Shown piece by piece: positions 11,161 through 21,711 of a stretch of 64,000 bases of DNA. Made by a program: the position numbers and the translations under genes. The notes under the pieces are model-generated. The model ran no database searches. It saw only the letters and a list, made by a program, of their open reading frames with translations, and was not told where the DNA came from. The DNA comes from Undaria pinnatifida (Eukaryota; Sar; Phaeophyceae; Laminariales; Alariaceae): positions 23,230,518-23,294,517 of the forward strand of contig JABAKD010000002.1 of the NCBI GenBank assembly GCA_012845835.1, given 5' to 3'. The stretch's first letter is position 1, and each line of letters begins with the position of its first letter.

Positions 11161-12885
11161 TTGGGTTGGTCGCATGAAGATCGCATGCGGGCAGTAGGTT
11201 TCGACCCTAATGCGAGCCTGGTGACCACGGCAGCAGGGCCTGGAGGGGCCATCGTGCCCGTAGTAGTTCATGACGGTCGCACCCAAAGGGTGAAGGTGGA
11301 GCCCGAAGAGGCTGGGGGAGCAGCTGTGGCGCCCCCCGTAGCTGTCACTCATCGCCGATATGAGACGGATGAAATGCTAGCTCGCATACAGGCGGAATTA
11401 AATGCGGCCGACGCGGCCGAACGGGCGGTCCAGGAAGCTGCCGATGAAAAATACGCGCGCTCCATTGGAAGTTACAGCAGTACCGACACACCGGTGTACT
11501 CAGACCTACTAATATGGAAAATTTTGAGCGATTATTTCTGGCGATTATTTTTGTAGTTTTGAGGCTCCAGAAATAACTGCATCAGAAATAAGGGGCGTCC
11601 ATTATGGCTTCTGATTTTTGGAAAGTGGTTTTATTTTGAATTGGTAGGTCTTGTTTTGCCGTTTGCCTTTATTTTTGAAATCTGGCACGTACACCTGTCG
11701 CCGGCGACCATAGGTCACCACCGCCTCTGCTGCTGTCTCTTCTGCTGCGCTGCTGCTGTGGTGCTGGTGTGGTGTGCCTGTGGTGGTTTCGATGGTGGTG
11801 GTGCAGCTGCTGTCGCGTTTGTGTGAGGATGAAGCTCTGTCTCGCACACAACAAGCGCAGTATGCTGTCATCGGTGTGTTTGTGATTCTTTGTTGTGGGT
11901 GATGCGTGACGTGTACAGCAGACAAGTATCATTCCAGGTACAGTATAAGCAGTGGTGACATGTGATACTTGGTACAAGGTAGTATCCAAAAGTCCAATAA
12001 TCCCAATTCTGAGAGGTTGGAAGAGCTGTTATTTCTGGGCTCAGAAATCACCAGATCCGCTGATTTCTGGCCTCGATTATTTCTGAACCCAGAAATAACA
12101 ATGATTTCTGGTCCCATAGTGGATGGTTTTTATTTTTGGCGTCGGAGATCCCGGTTAAAGAGAGAAATAATCGATGAAAATATTCGCCATAATAGTAGGT
12201 CTCAGACTCGGATTCTGATTCGGGTTCACCGACAAGAGTAGCAGTTCGTGTTGACTCTGCGTCCTCGGAGGCCTGGCCGCGTCCAGCCGTAGCCTCCGCT
12301 AATAGATTCGCTTGTCTGCTTTCCCCCGGTCGTTCCCGCGGACGTTCCTCACGCGCCGTGAAGCAGAAAAATTCAGGATTGCAGGATGAGGCATCCAAGT
12401 CGCGAGCCAAAGTAGACCGTGCTGCTGCTGAGTTTGCAGCGGCCAAAACTCGACTAGACAAGGCCTCTCCTGACTTAGCAGCCCTGGAAGCCACTCACCG
12501 GCGCCTTACCCAGGAGCGTCGGGATTTCGAACGCCAGCTACAGGACATTGTATTACAGCGGGGCAAGGCCAAGAAGGAGGAAAAAAACATTTCCCAGGCG
12601 TTGGCAAAACAGGTCAGGGTCCAGGAGGAAAGGGAGCGAGAAAATAAGATAGCCTATGACGTAATACACGAAAATACCACTGATCTGTTGCGCCGGGCTG
12701 TTGCTGATGAAAGACGGCAGAAATTACTTCTGGACAAAGCCGCCGCGACAGCAGCTGCTGCCTCAGCTGAGACCAATGCTAAAAGGGCGCAACGGGAAGC
12801 GGCGCGCGTCCCGGCTGTCCGTGCTGCAGATGCGGCGGGCAAGCCGATATTGCCCAAGAGGGAGTGGAAACCCTCACAGCGCCAC
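11161..12885 (+). pseudogene. gag: Gag middle region, left arm, split by an insertion
   Basis: The frame begins GWSHEDRMRAVGFDPNASL and runs to the palindrome centre (KREWKPSQRH). It is broken at 11504-12200 by a terminal-inverted-repeat insert. The body is a long Ala/Arg/Glu/Lys-rich coiled-coil-like segment (RRLTQERRDFERQLQDIVLQ and onward). The same region occurs at 12898-13923 on the minus strand and at 21947-22870 on the plus strand, giving three copies for comparison. The C-terminal capsid and CCHC portion is missing from this copy because the inverted repeat starts. Confidence 0.7.
11504..12200. mobile_element. MITE-like DNA transposon, 697 bp, TSD CTCAG
   Basis: The insert interrupts gag exactly: TSD CTCAG at 11499-11503 and again at 12201-12205. 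Removing the insert plus one TSD restores the uninterrupted sequence present at 13560-13590 and 22180-22210. Terminal inverted repeats are ACCTACTAATATGG on the left and, as reverse complement, ACCTACTATTATGG on the right. Subterminal repeats of TTATTTCTGG and its complement occur many times in the outer 150 bp of both ends. It has no ORF of note, so it is non-autonomous. The superfamily is open; 5-bp TSDs with dense subterminal repeats do not match one family cleanly. Confidence 0.85.
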
Positions 12886-12897
12886 CTGTGTGCTACG

Positions 12898-13923
12898 GTG
12901 GCGCTGTGAGGGTTTCCACTCCCTCTTGGGCAATATCGGCTTGCCCGCCGCATCTGCAGCACGGACAGCCGGGACGCGCGCCGCTTCCCGTTGCGCCCTT
13001 TTAGCATTGGTCTCAGCTGTGGCAGCAGCCGCTGTCGCGGCGGCTTTGTCCAGAAGTAATTTCTGCCGTCTTTCATCAGCAACAGCCCGGCGCAACAGAT
13101 CAGTGGTATTTTCGTGTATTACGTCATAGGCTATCTTATTTTCTCGCTCCCTTTCCTCCTGGACCCTGACCTGTTTTGCCAACGCCTGGGAAATGTTTTT
13201 TTCCTCCTTCTTGGCCTTGCCCCGCTGTAATACAATGTCCTGTAGCTGGCGTTCGAAATCCCGACGCTCCTGGGTAAGGCGCCGGTGAGTGGCTTCCAGG
13301 GCTGCTAAGTCAGGAGAGGCCTTGTCTAGTCGAGTTTTGGCCGCTGCAAACTCAGCAGCAGCACGGTCTACTTTGGCTCGCGACTTGGATGCCTCATCCT
13401 GCAATCCTGAATTTTTCTGCTTCACGGTGCGTGAGGAACGTCCGCGGGAACGACCGGGGGAAAGCAGACAAGCGAATCTATTAGCGGTGGCTACGGCTGG
13501 ACGCGGCCAGGCCTCCGAGGACGCAGAGTCAACACGAACTGCTACTCTTGTCGGTGAACCCGAATCAGAATCCGAGTCTGAGTACACCGGTGTGTCGGTA
13601 CTGCTGTAACTTCCAATGGAGCGCGCGTATTTTTCATCGGCAGCTTCCTGGACCGCCCGTTCGGCCGCGTCGGCCGCATTTAATTCCGCTTGTATGGCGC
13701 GAGCTAGCATTTCATCCGTCTCATATCGGCGATGAGTGACAGCTACGGGGGGCGCCACAGCTGCTCCCCCAGCCTCTTCGGGCTCCACCTTCACCCTTTG
13801 GGTGCGACCGTCATGAACTACCACGGGCACGATGGCCCCTCCAGGCCCTGCTGCCGTGGTCACCAGGCTCGCATTAGGGTCGAAACCTACTGCCCGCATG
13901 CGATCTTCATGCGACCAACCCAA
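12898..13923 (-). pseudogene. gag: Gag middle region, right arm
   Basis: This is an uninterrupted 342-codon minus-strand frame from GWSHEDRMRAVGFDPN to KREWKPSQRH at the palindrome centre. It has an aspartate/serine stretch (SDSDSDSGSPTR) that the insert splits in the other arm. It is rich in Ala, Arg, Glu and Lys with a coiled-coil character. It lacks the capsid and zinc-knuckle part because the sequence turns into the inverted left arm. Confidence 0.7.
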
Positions 13924-13994
13924 TCGTCAAAATAACATGCTCAAATCGGCAAGATCTGATTCCGACGGCGGACGACCTAACTCAGACAGAGCTC

Positions 13995-14990
13995 TTACCG
14001 CGACAACTGGCGCAAACACAGCAGGAGGCGAGGAGACAGCAACTGCCCCAGGCGCTGGGCCCTTTCCCTCCGGCGAGGGCGGAACGACGGAACCGGAACG
14101 ACGGGGGAAGGCGGGGTGTCGTTTCCTCCCTTCCCTCCCTTGCCAGGCGGGGAGGACGGGCGGGCTTCGGGCGATTTGACTGCAGCAACATCCCGGTACG
14201 ACATAAAACGCACAGGAAAATCCAGGAGATATTTTGGTGCTAGCGACAATGGCGGGGGTGTTGAGATGGGGTGTGACGAGAGTACCCCAACAAGCGAGGA
14301 CGGACTACCCTGACCCGATTGAGTACTACCGTCGCTACTCCCGTGGCGAGAACGTGGCTTGCTCGGCAAAATGTCCGCAAAGCTACGGGCGGAAGGGCGT
14401 GGCGGTGAATCTTTTTGGGCCGAAAAATTGCGTACGCCGGTTGGTTGTTTGCTCGCTTTTTGAGACGAAATAGTACGTACGCGAGGAGTTTGCTGACTCG
14501 TAGTTGCTGGCGACCCGCTACCGTGTTGCATGTCCGTACTGGTGCGACGTGAGGCAACACTACCCTCATGACTGTGAGGTACGTAACGTGGCGACGACAT
14601 CCTCATACTCGAATCAGTATCCGACAGAGCAAGAGGAGGAGTAGGCGACGAGGCAGCACTAGACGGTGAAACATCATTTTGTATCATCATGCTACTACTC
14701 GTGGCTTCTTTGTCAGATGCGCTACTCGGTTCATGACGACGATAAAGCTCACGGCCCTCAACACCAGCGACCGTTTTATCTGTAGGTATAGACGGGCTAC
14801 CACGGGTACTCCCACCCGATGAACCAGGGTCAACCCCCTGAGAACGCCCGACAGCGTCGCGCGCCTGCGCACGCGCCGCCCTACTTTGAGACCTCGTCCG
14901 AGGAACGCTAACGGACAGGTCTACCCCCTGCCGATGAGCATCCCTCCCCTTCCCCAAACTCTGCTTACCCATTTTGTTGGCAGAAGACAT
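13995..14990 (-). CDS. gag: Gag N-terminal ORF, right arm (331 codons)
   Basis: This is the intact version of the first Gag ORF. It starts MSSANKMGKQSLGKGRDAH and is basic and Ser/Pro/Arg-rich, with several SP/TP and RSxS clusters. It ends out of frame with the following Gag block. The sequence between them (GKGPAPGAVAVSS-type reading) implies one frameshift, also present in the left arm, then an in-frame TGA before GWSHEDRM. Whether this is decay or a programmed shift cannot be decided from sequence. No named domain was recognised. Confidence 0.55.
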   Translation of the reverse strand: MSSANKMGKQSLGKGRDAHRQGVDLSVSVPRTRSQSRAARAQARDAVGRSQGVDPGSSGGSTRGSPSIPTDKTVAGVEGRELYRRHEPSSASDKEATSSSMMIQNDVSPSSAASSPTPPLALSDTDSSMRMSSPRYVPHSHEGSVASRRTSTDMQHGSGSPATTSQQTPRVRTISSQKASKQPTGVRNFSAQKDSPPRPSARSFADILPSKPRSRHGSSDGSTQSGQGSPSSLVGVLSSHPISTPPPLSLAPKYLLDFPVRFMSYRDVAAVKSPEARPSSPPGKGGKGGNDTPPSPVVPVPSFRPRRRERAQRLGQLLSPRLLLCLRQLSR

Positions 14991-15807
14991 ATTTTCCCGA
15001 TGAACCTAAAAGGACACAGAACTGCTCGACGACGCCGCTGAAAGGAGATGGAGTATTCGCTGACGCCTTCGTTGATGCTGATATGTGTACTGGTTGCTGA
15101 TGCTGGATGTTCGTGGTGTCGGTACAGTGGCTCAAGATCAAGGAAAATTAACTTTTTTCAGTGTCCCTACAGCAATGGTTGAGAGCAGGGAAATGACGAG
15201 ACTGATCCGATGTGGCTCGTTTTCCTTGCTCATTTTGCTCCAAATTGCTACATAACTCTTCCTATTTTCAACAACACAACAGCAGTACTTCAACAGTACC
15301 TGTAGGAAAAGCAGGCTCTCCTCAGATAACTGTTACCTAACGCCTACATAGACTACCTTCGCTAGCAAAGACTCACTTCTTCTTAAGCTTCCCGTGACTC
15401 CTCTGTCCTTGCTCTGTCTAGCCTTGCTACTTTCGTCTCCAACTGACACTTGTCTTTTCTTCTTTTCCTCTCTTTGAGATTATCCTATTTTCTCTGTGCA
15501 ATCAATAACCCATGAAAATATCACCAAACTACTAAGTTTTAGTGTACATTTTCCCGTCGGTTCCTCTCAGTTCATAATTAATCTCTTCCTGTCTTAATTC
15601 GGTAAAACCTGTGATTCCTCACATGAACTAAACTCCGTCATAAAACAACTGAACAAAAGAGGATAACCGGAATTGTTGCTCATGAAGAATTTGCATTTTC
15701 CCTAGTCAAACATCCAATTCTTCGTAATTGAAACCTTCTGTCTCCAGTCTCATCACAAATGAACCTTTTTCTATACTAATTCCTAGTAAATTCCCAATCT
15801 CACCACA
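14991..15807 (-). mobile_element. Shared gypsy LTR/leader between pol and gag
   Basis: This is the minus-strand counterpart of 9283-10095, beginning TGTGGTGAGATTGGG at 15807. Pol lies upstream on the same strand (16277-21684) and a polypurine tract abuts it. It therefore acts as 3' LTR of one element copy and 5' LTR/leader of the next (gag at 14990). That order, gag-pol-LTR-gag on the minus strand, is a tandem-element arrangement. Confidence 0.5.
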
Positions 15808-15821
15808 CTCGCCCCCCTAAG
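15808..15821 (-). promoter_or_regulatory. Polypurine tract before the LTR
   Basis: On the minus strand CTTAGGGGGGCGAG directly precedes the LTR start TGTGGTGAG. This is the place and composition expected for the plus-strand primer of an LTR retrotransposon. Confidence 0.6.
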
Positions 15822-16276
15822 TTCATTGCCACCTCTCACAGAACAAGGTGTGCAAGGAAATTATACTCTTCCAGTCTGAGATTACTGCAAAATATTTGAC
15901 TAGTATAGCACTCAAATTCACTAATATAATAAAACCAGAAAGTGTACTCAACAATTTCTACTTCAAAAAGGTCTCTTCCGAAAAAAAATTTCCACCACAT
16001 TTTCCCCAATTACTGCCAAGCTCACTGATTGCCAATCAAGGCAAGTCATCGGTTGGACATCATTAGCTAATCTGGGCTGAGCTAGTCCTTCACCGATATT
16101 TTAGTTGATCCCAAAACAATGCAAAATTTTCGGTCGGGTGTCACTACGGGGCTTGTTTTGAAAAAATTTTAAACCATTGACCGATTTGATTGCAGCATGG
16201 ATCCTAAAATTTATCAAAGAAATATACCGTTCCTTCCAAAACTTCAAATATTCATCCCTCTGACTCCCTTTTGTAC
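15822..16276 (-). other. Gypsy 3' untranslated region
   Basis: This is an AT-rich stretch between the last pol-side ORF and the polypurine tract on the minus strand. No ORF of interest, hairpin or repeat was seen. Confidence 0.4.
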
Positions 16277-16639
16277 TCATTCTTCAGCATGAATAAACTT
16301 CTTGCAACTCTTAGCGGTTTCATGAACATGCCAACACCAAGTTCCTACTTCCTCACTAAATGTTTTTAACTTATCCTCGTACAAATGGACATTGTACCTC
16401 TTTCCTAAATCCAAAAGTTTGATCGTGTGTGGAAGCGCCTTTTTTGGTGCATCTTCCGCCACCATCACCACTCTTGCCAGCTGCCAACCTGCGCGAGTGG
16501 TTTGAAATATATATATATATATATACGATCCGATGATGTCACGTGAATATATTCCTGGCCTTCCCCTAACATCACAGCATACTTTGTAACACTTGTAACC
16601 CTTAGCAACATGTCTTTCACCCTTAGCACACACTAGCAT
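16277..16639 (-). pseudogene. C-terminal ORF after integrase, with a TA microsatellite
   Basis: This minus-strand frame of about 120 codons follows the chromodomain-like ORF. It contains cysteine-rich KGYKCYKVCCDVRGRPG and, downstream, CWHVHETAKSCKKF. A TA dinucleotide repeat (16506-16525) is expanded inside the frame and gives an YIYIYI stretch, so the original protein is disturbed here. It may be the tail of the integrase polyprotein. No family was recognised. Confidence 0.35.
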
Positions 16640-16672
16640 ACGCTTGGCAAGTTGAACTCTATATCGTCGGTA

Positions 16673-17380
16673 TTATGCATTTTCACCTCCAATTTGTACC
16701 GGTTCACCCGCCCAATACCGCGACACCATACTACCGTACTGTTCGAGGTCCGTCTCGTGTTCCCAAGTTTTTACTGTTACTTCATCCCAAATAGTATAAT
16801 ATTGTACCGCATTCTTTCCTCCTAGATCTCTCGAAATCCTATGTTTCGTAATCATTGTGGGCTTGATACGATAATTGTCCAATTCCATACATACGTCTTC
16901 CGCGGTTAGGTGGAAAGGCGGTGAACGCTCAGAATATTTATTAAGTACATAGCTACTCATTGCCCATGGCAGAAATTTCGGTGCTTCTGCGCCCTCGTGG
17001 GGATTGTAACACTTTTTGCACCAATACATAGCTACTCTAGCATTTATTTCTCGGCCGGGCTCGTCCTTCCTGACCTCCAGCAACAACAAATTTGGCCCAA
17101 CCTTTCTCCCATCACTAGACGTTCCCGGACTTACAAACGAAATTTTGTAAGGATCAGTCCAACGCTGCGCTAATTTTGCGGTCAAAGCGAATTTCTTACT
17201 TCTTGAATCCGTTTCTCTCGTTTTTAGCACATGTTTACCCCCTCCAGATATGGTACTGTGATCATCGTACACCCAGACCCATCCTCCTACTTCAAACTTG
17301 GGGCGCTTTGTTATTAACTCTTCAAGGTTCTCATTAGCAGCCTCATGTCTAGCCTTGGTAAGACGGTCTTCCTCCTTCAC
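16673..17380 (-). pseudogene. pol: Integrase C-terminus with chromodomain-like end
   Basis: This 235-codon frame starts with a basic helix (MKEEDRLTKARHEAANENLEE), then has KFEVGGWVWVYD and later TAKLAQRWTDPYKISFV. These match the GPF/GKL-like module that follows gypsy integrases. The C-terminal 60 residues hold YYTIWDEVTVKTWEHETDLE, with a conserved aromatic-W-E pattern and a closing SRYW, which resembles a chromodomain. Chromodomain-bearing integrases define chromoviruses and target chromatin marks. The frame is intact here, but upstream frames are broken. The chromodomain call rests on pattern, not on a search. Confidence 0.6.
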
Positions 17381-17411
17381 TCATTGGTATGCCTTAATTT
17401 GTCTCTCTCTC

Positions 17412-18291
17412 TCATTTGAGTTCCAGGTATTCCAATTGGTCTTGTTTCAGACCTTGATGACCTCTTACCCCTCGCCCTTCCAAAATAGTCATTGGCAACC
17501 TCGGATATCTCCCTATGTGCACTTCGTTGGGAGCTAGACCCGTACCTCTACTAACATTGTTGTTGTGTGCAGCTACTGCGTGCATCAACATATCATCCCA
17601 GTTCTTTTGATCGTCTGCAATTAAATATGACAGCATCTGACAAAGGGTATGGTTCAACCTCTCAACCATTCCGTTTGTTTATGGATGATAGCAGCTAGTA
17701 AACTTCTTGACAGCTCCCAATGTCCGGTAAACAGCAGTACTTACTTGTGAAATAAACTCTGTACCTCGATCTGATAAAAAGGTGTGTGGGCACCCCCATC
17801 TCGGTATGTAGTCATCCACTATTCGGGCAGCACAACCTCGAGCTGTGTTCTCTTTCTTTGTCATAGCATACCCTTCTGCGTGTCTACTAAATAAATCTAC
17901 AATCAATAACACATACGTATTGCCTCGCTCTGTCTCTGGCAGTGGTCCTAATAAATCAAAAGAAATCATCCGTCTTGGGCGAGTAGGAAGTTGTAAGGAA
18001 ACCAATGGCCAGCGAATGGTCTTGCGTGCCGTTTGTCTCGCTTGACACCTGCAACATCTCCGTATCCACCACTTTACACTATCCGCTATACCAATCCACC
18101 AATAATACCTTTGCAACATGTTCAAGGTCACCTTCTCGCCCAAATGTACTGCCTCTTTGATTACAATCCATAACCCATGGTCTCAGCAACAGCGGCACAT
18201 AGGTTCTCACAGGCTCGTCTCCCAACAATCGCTCAAATCGTCCAGGATTCCTGCCATCATAATGGGCAGGTTCCGGTGTTAAACGTTTCAC
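17412..18291 (-). pseudogene. pol: Integrase zinc-binding and catalytic core, frameshifted
   Basis: In two main frames the minus strand gives VHLGEKVTLNMLQRYYWW, then RRCCRCQARQTARK (the HHCC zinc domain), then the core: ISFDLLGPLP (first Asp), FLSDRGTEFIS (second Asp with DRGTEF), and VERLNHTLCQML, where the catalytic Glu belongs to the gypsy-type NG.VER.N block. A frameshift lies before VHLGEK near 18150. A stop at about 17680 splits the core just before the Glu block. The catalytic residues are therefore visible, but the frame is not continuous. It is followed without gap by the chromodomain-like ORF. Confidence 0.75.
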
Positions 18292-18330
18292 TAAAAGTTT
18301 GCGTGTATCTGAAAGTTATTTTAGCTCCCC

Positions 18331-19125
18331 TTAAATAAAGGCTTGTGAGACCAACCGCTTGATTTCCGATAATATTTCTACTGTATCAGGTATAGTTTCT
18401 TCCTTGATTTCTCCCACAGGAGCACCTGAGTGCAAAAACTCAATTGCGATTCTTGCGGATTCGTCTTTCATTTGTGCTTCAGCCCATTCACTTGCCGTCT
18501 TTTCACACAATTTTTCACCGAACTCCCGCGCTTCTATGCTGTCAATTTCTTCTTCCGGAAGCTCTTCATTATTATCAGTAGGATCGGGAGTACCCGCTAC
18601 TCCGGCACTACCTCCTTCATCCTCAGGGTTAATCACCGATATAGTTTGTTTCCCAACCGAACCTAATAAAGATCTTCCTTCTTCGGTTATAGGACAAGCA
18701 TGTAATACCAGCCCTGGCTCCCATTGTCCACTAATTACTGGCGTAAGTCGCACTAATGGTGTCTCATCTGGTATAGCGAATCTACGATTTGGTTCTACTA
18801 TTTTGGACAGTCTTCTCGCACGTTCCTTCTGGATCACCTTCCAAGTTTGAGCTGATTGCTCTATGGTAGTGAACGGCGCAGCCCTCAGCTCTCTCTCCCC
18901 CACCGCAAAAATAAACCCGGGGTCCAAGTATCCTGACTGATGTTGGCTGTCATGGTTCGCTGCCAGCTGCTCAATTTGCACTCCGCTTGCTCCGATCAGA
19001 CAAACATCAATATCTGTGGGGTCGGATAATCGAATATCAGGGTGATTGTCAGCTTCTGAGGCAGGTAATGGTAACCGCGATAGTAGGTCAGCGTTGCCAT
19101 TGGACTTTCCCGGTCTATACTCCAA
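18331..19125 (-). pseudogene. pol: RNase H end and connection to integrase
   Basis: This 264-codon frame begins MEYRPGKSNGNADLLSRLP, the conserved end of gypsy RNase H domains (Asn-x-Asp-Leu-Leu-Ser-Arg). It continues through a long acidic linker containing NNEELPEEEIDSIEAREFGEK before the integrase. Such a long linker is unusual but not unique. No catalytic residue lies in the linker. A stop between 19125 and 19129 separates it from the RNase H core. Confidence 0.65.
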
Positions 19126-19128
19126 GGT

Positions 19129-19780
19129 TTACGTGTACGCACTCAAAAAATCAAGCCATCTTTGCACTCTATTAACCTTTGTTGATAAACTTTCCAGGTT
19201 TTTCAACGGTTGATGATCACTCACCACAACAAAAGGAATACCATAAAACAGTTGTCGGTTCTTCTTGACTGCCCACACAATCGCTGCACACTCCATTTCT
19301 GTTGCGCTCCAGTTTCGCTCATTCGGCAATGTGCTCCTACTAAGAAAACACAGCGGTCGGTTGGATTGATCAGGTTGCATCTGCTCTATCACCGCACCCA
19401 ACCCATCGACTGATGCATCGGTTATCCGTCGGAAAGTTCTATCTCCTGATCTAGCCGCTTTAAAATCTGGAAACGCTAAAACGTCTGGACTTGTCAGCCG
19501 TTTTAATAAAGTCTGTATCTCCACATGTTCAACTGTGAACGCGAATTTAACCCCTTTCTTCAAAAGATTATTCAGGGATCTGGTAACAGTTGCCATTTGT
19601 GGCAAAAATTTCCTATAGTACGACAGAGCACCCAACAGTGACCGTAATTGGCTCACGTTTGTAGGCATCGGAAGCTTAGTCATTGCTTCCACCTTACTAG
19701 GATCCGGCTCTATTCCCTTAGCCGTAACACGATGGCCCAGAAATTTGATCGTGCGCGCGCTCCTAATCGCATACCCTTTT
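19129..19780 (-). pseudogene. pol: RT thumb and RNase H core; RT palm missing
   Basis: Reading from about 19760 the frame gives IKFLGHRVTAKGIEPDPSKV, then LRSLLGALSYYRKFLPQMA, the conserved RT-RNase H junction of Ty3/gypsy pol. RNase H follows with TDASVDGLGAVIEQ, ATEMECAAIVWAVKK and VVSDHQPLKNL, giving the D, E and D residues. The RT fingers and palm with the YxDD box do not occur between the protease region and IKFLGHRV. A frameshift and a direct junction (GMRLGAR to IKFLGHR) stand in their place. This copy therefore has a large internal RT deletion. Confidence 0.75.
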
Positions 19781-20597
19781 TCACCAGAAATTCATCTTCT
19801 TTTTTTACTCTTCGTATGGGGATTTCAGATAAACCTGCCTCAACGATGGCTTCCTGAGGGAACCATTCCGACCCAAACCGGATATAATAAGTCCCTTTTT
19901 CGGCTTCAGTACCATCCGCATTTGTGAGGCTTACCAGCAACCATGACATGGCGTTTGGCAATTTGTGGTTATGACTGGCGACACGGAAGATCACACGACC
20001 TTTCCCCTTACGTTCCACCATGCCTACTGCGTTATTGATCCACTTTCTGTAACGCTCCTCCTTCAATTCCAATTCATTTGTTTTGGTAACAGAAGTTACG
20101 ATGGTTGTCGTTTCGCTCACGTCTCGATATTTTCTTATAGGGAAGTGCGACCAGCTGTCCCTACCTAGCAAAACATCCACCGTCATTGCTTCTTCTGGTA
20201 CAACATGAGCAAACACAACTAGACAGACGGTCGGGGGCCTGACCGACCCTTGATCTGTTTTCTTAATATTTTCCAACTGAATGTTTAGACGTACATAGCT
20301 AGAGGTTATTAATGGTACTCCGTGGAAGCCTCCCCAAGTTTTTGGGGCTATTTCCGTCTTTCCATCACCCGAACCAGAACCACAAGCAAGCATTTCCTGC
20401 CATACCTTTTCCTTGATAAAGGATGCAGGGCTTCCCGTAACCAACAGTGCTGTGCATGCTCGTGTCCGCAACGCCTTGCTGCCTGCGAACAGCCAGATCT
20501 TCGCCGTATGATCCCGTTTATCCAGAATTACCTCTCCGCCCACTGCCCGGGTAAATTCGGATAAATAATCTGCGCGTTCTCCTCTCACCAAACACAC
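19781..20597 (-). pseudogene. pol: Aspartic protease region with mutated active site
   Basis: This minus-strand frame carries CTALLVTGSPASFI where retroviral-type proteases have D-T-G. The Asp codon position reads GTT (Val), a one-base change that would inactivate it. It is followed at the right distance by VDVLLGRDSWSHF, matching the second conserved protease motif. The remainder leads straight into the RT thumb region, without RT palm motifs. It encodes the polyprotein-processing enzyme of the gypsy element but cannot be active in this form. Confidence 0.65.
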
Positions 20598-21684
20598 ACA
20601 GTTCGGAAGGGAACACGGGGAACAGGACCATCAGAATCGTCCCTTGTTGACTGATTTAACGCATAAATTCTGTTGCGGGCATTTTCAGGGTCAGAAAATA
20701 TTTTATCTCCATTTTCCTTGTTGTTCTTAACTCTTGCTGAACCTGTCTCAGCATTGGGAACAATCGGGCTCTTGTCAGATGCATTGACGGCACCAACCTG
20801 GTCTGGGTCTGGTTTCAGCTCGCATTGTTCCTCGTACATACTTTCCAATTTCGGATTTCCTAGAACTCGACAATTCTTCTCCCGCGGTTCAGGAACCGGA
20901 ACTTCATTTGTACCAACAACCATGTTTTCTACAGGTCTTGGCGGGGTCCTTTTCACCTGCGCACCACTGGGTGTACCCTTCCCTGGCCAACACCACACTC
21001 GTTTTGGGCTACGCATACCCCTTCCTGAAAGTACTCTGGCGCTAATCATCTGATCGTAGTACCTTCCTAACTTTGGTTGATCGGCCAAAGGCCAAAGGGG
21101 GTGCGCTTACTTCCCCTACAGCAATAGAGATAGACTCGAATTCGGTTTCACTATCCGCTGCTACGCTCACTCGGCTTAACTTCGCCGCTTCGAACTCGAA
21201 TTTCTTCTGGGGGCCTATTCCAGTGATCCATACGGTTCGGACGGTCACAACTCGACATGGTGCCCGACACAACGGGTTGTGTAAAAAGGGAGGACGCAGA
21301 ATTATTGCTCGACGGAGATCTGGGGTAATTACTTCCATCACTACCCGCAAGGCAATTAAATTTTGAATCCCCACCCTCACCGTTCTTAAACAGATAGCAT
21401 CCTGCTTCTTGGCCAGGAACTGCAGTGTGCAATACAGCTCCGACCGAATTTCCATTTTTCGTCGCCGCAAGTTTATGTTTCCTGTCGACGCGCTTCCAAG
21501 GCTCCACCTGCAGAGGGGAACGAGGAAAGAGACGGCCGCAATGCTTCCGGCGCGGGGGCCAACCTACCGTTGCCATTTCATGTATTTTTACGCCTTCTCT
21601 CGCGGCGTCTCTGTGCCCATTGACACAGGCGCTGTTGCCAACGGCGCCATATCTTTTCCGCCTCATCTGGGGTACCATCACCAA
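20598..21684 (-). pseudogene. Gag-pol linker region, several broken frames
   Basis: Between the CCHC knuckle (21712-21945) and the protease, the minus strand has three overlapping frames (21684-21151, 21470-21042, 21088-20585). They are basic and low-complexity with no motif I recognise. Frames change at least twice, so this is decayed polyprotein linker. No separate gene is supported. Confidence 0.45.
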
Positions 21685-21711
21685 CAGCAGGATTAATTAA
21701 TTCGGAGCGAT

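Larger units (their letters stand above)
9283..15807. repeat. Long inverted repeat, arms of about 2.9 kb, 12-bp spacer
   Basis: The plus strand 9283-12885, after removing the 697-bp insert at 11504-12200, is nearly the reverse complement of 12898-15807. The arms meet at GAAACCCTCACAGCGCCAC and its complement, separated only by the 12 bases at 12886-12897. Each arm starts at TGTGGTGAGATTGGG (9283 plus, 15807 minus). Each then holds leader or LTR sequence followed by the same gag ORFs. The arms differ by scattered substitutions and small indels, for example GAGGGTACGAAGTG on the left against GAGGGTAGTG on the right. Both share one gag frameshift and one in-frame stop, so they derive from the same element version. 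Confidence 0.9.

Noticed and set aside
12358..12909. Separate coiled-coil host gene
   Set aside because: Identical to the gag middle region at 22340-22870, so it is part of the gypsy element.
21151..21684. 177-codon minus frame as an independent gene
   Set aside because: Lies between Gag knuckle and protease of the same element and overlaps other frames; best read as decayed polyprotein linker.
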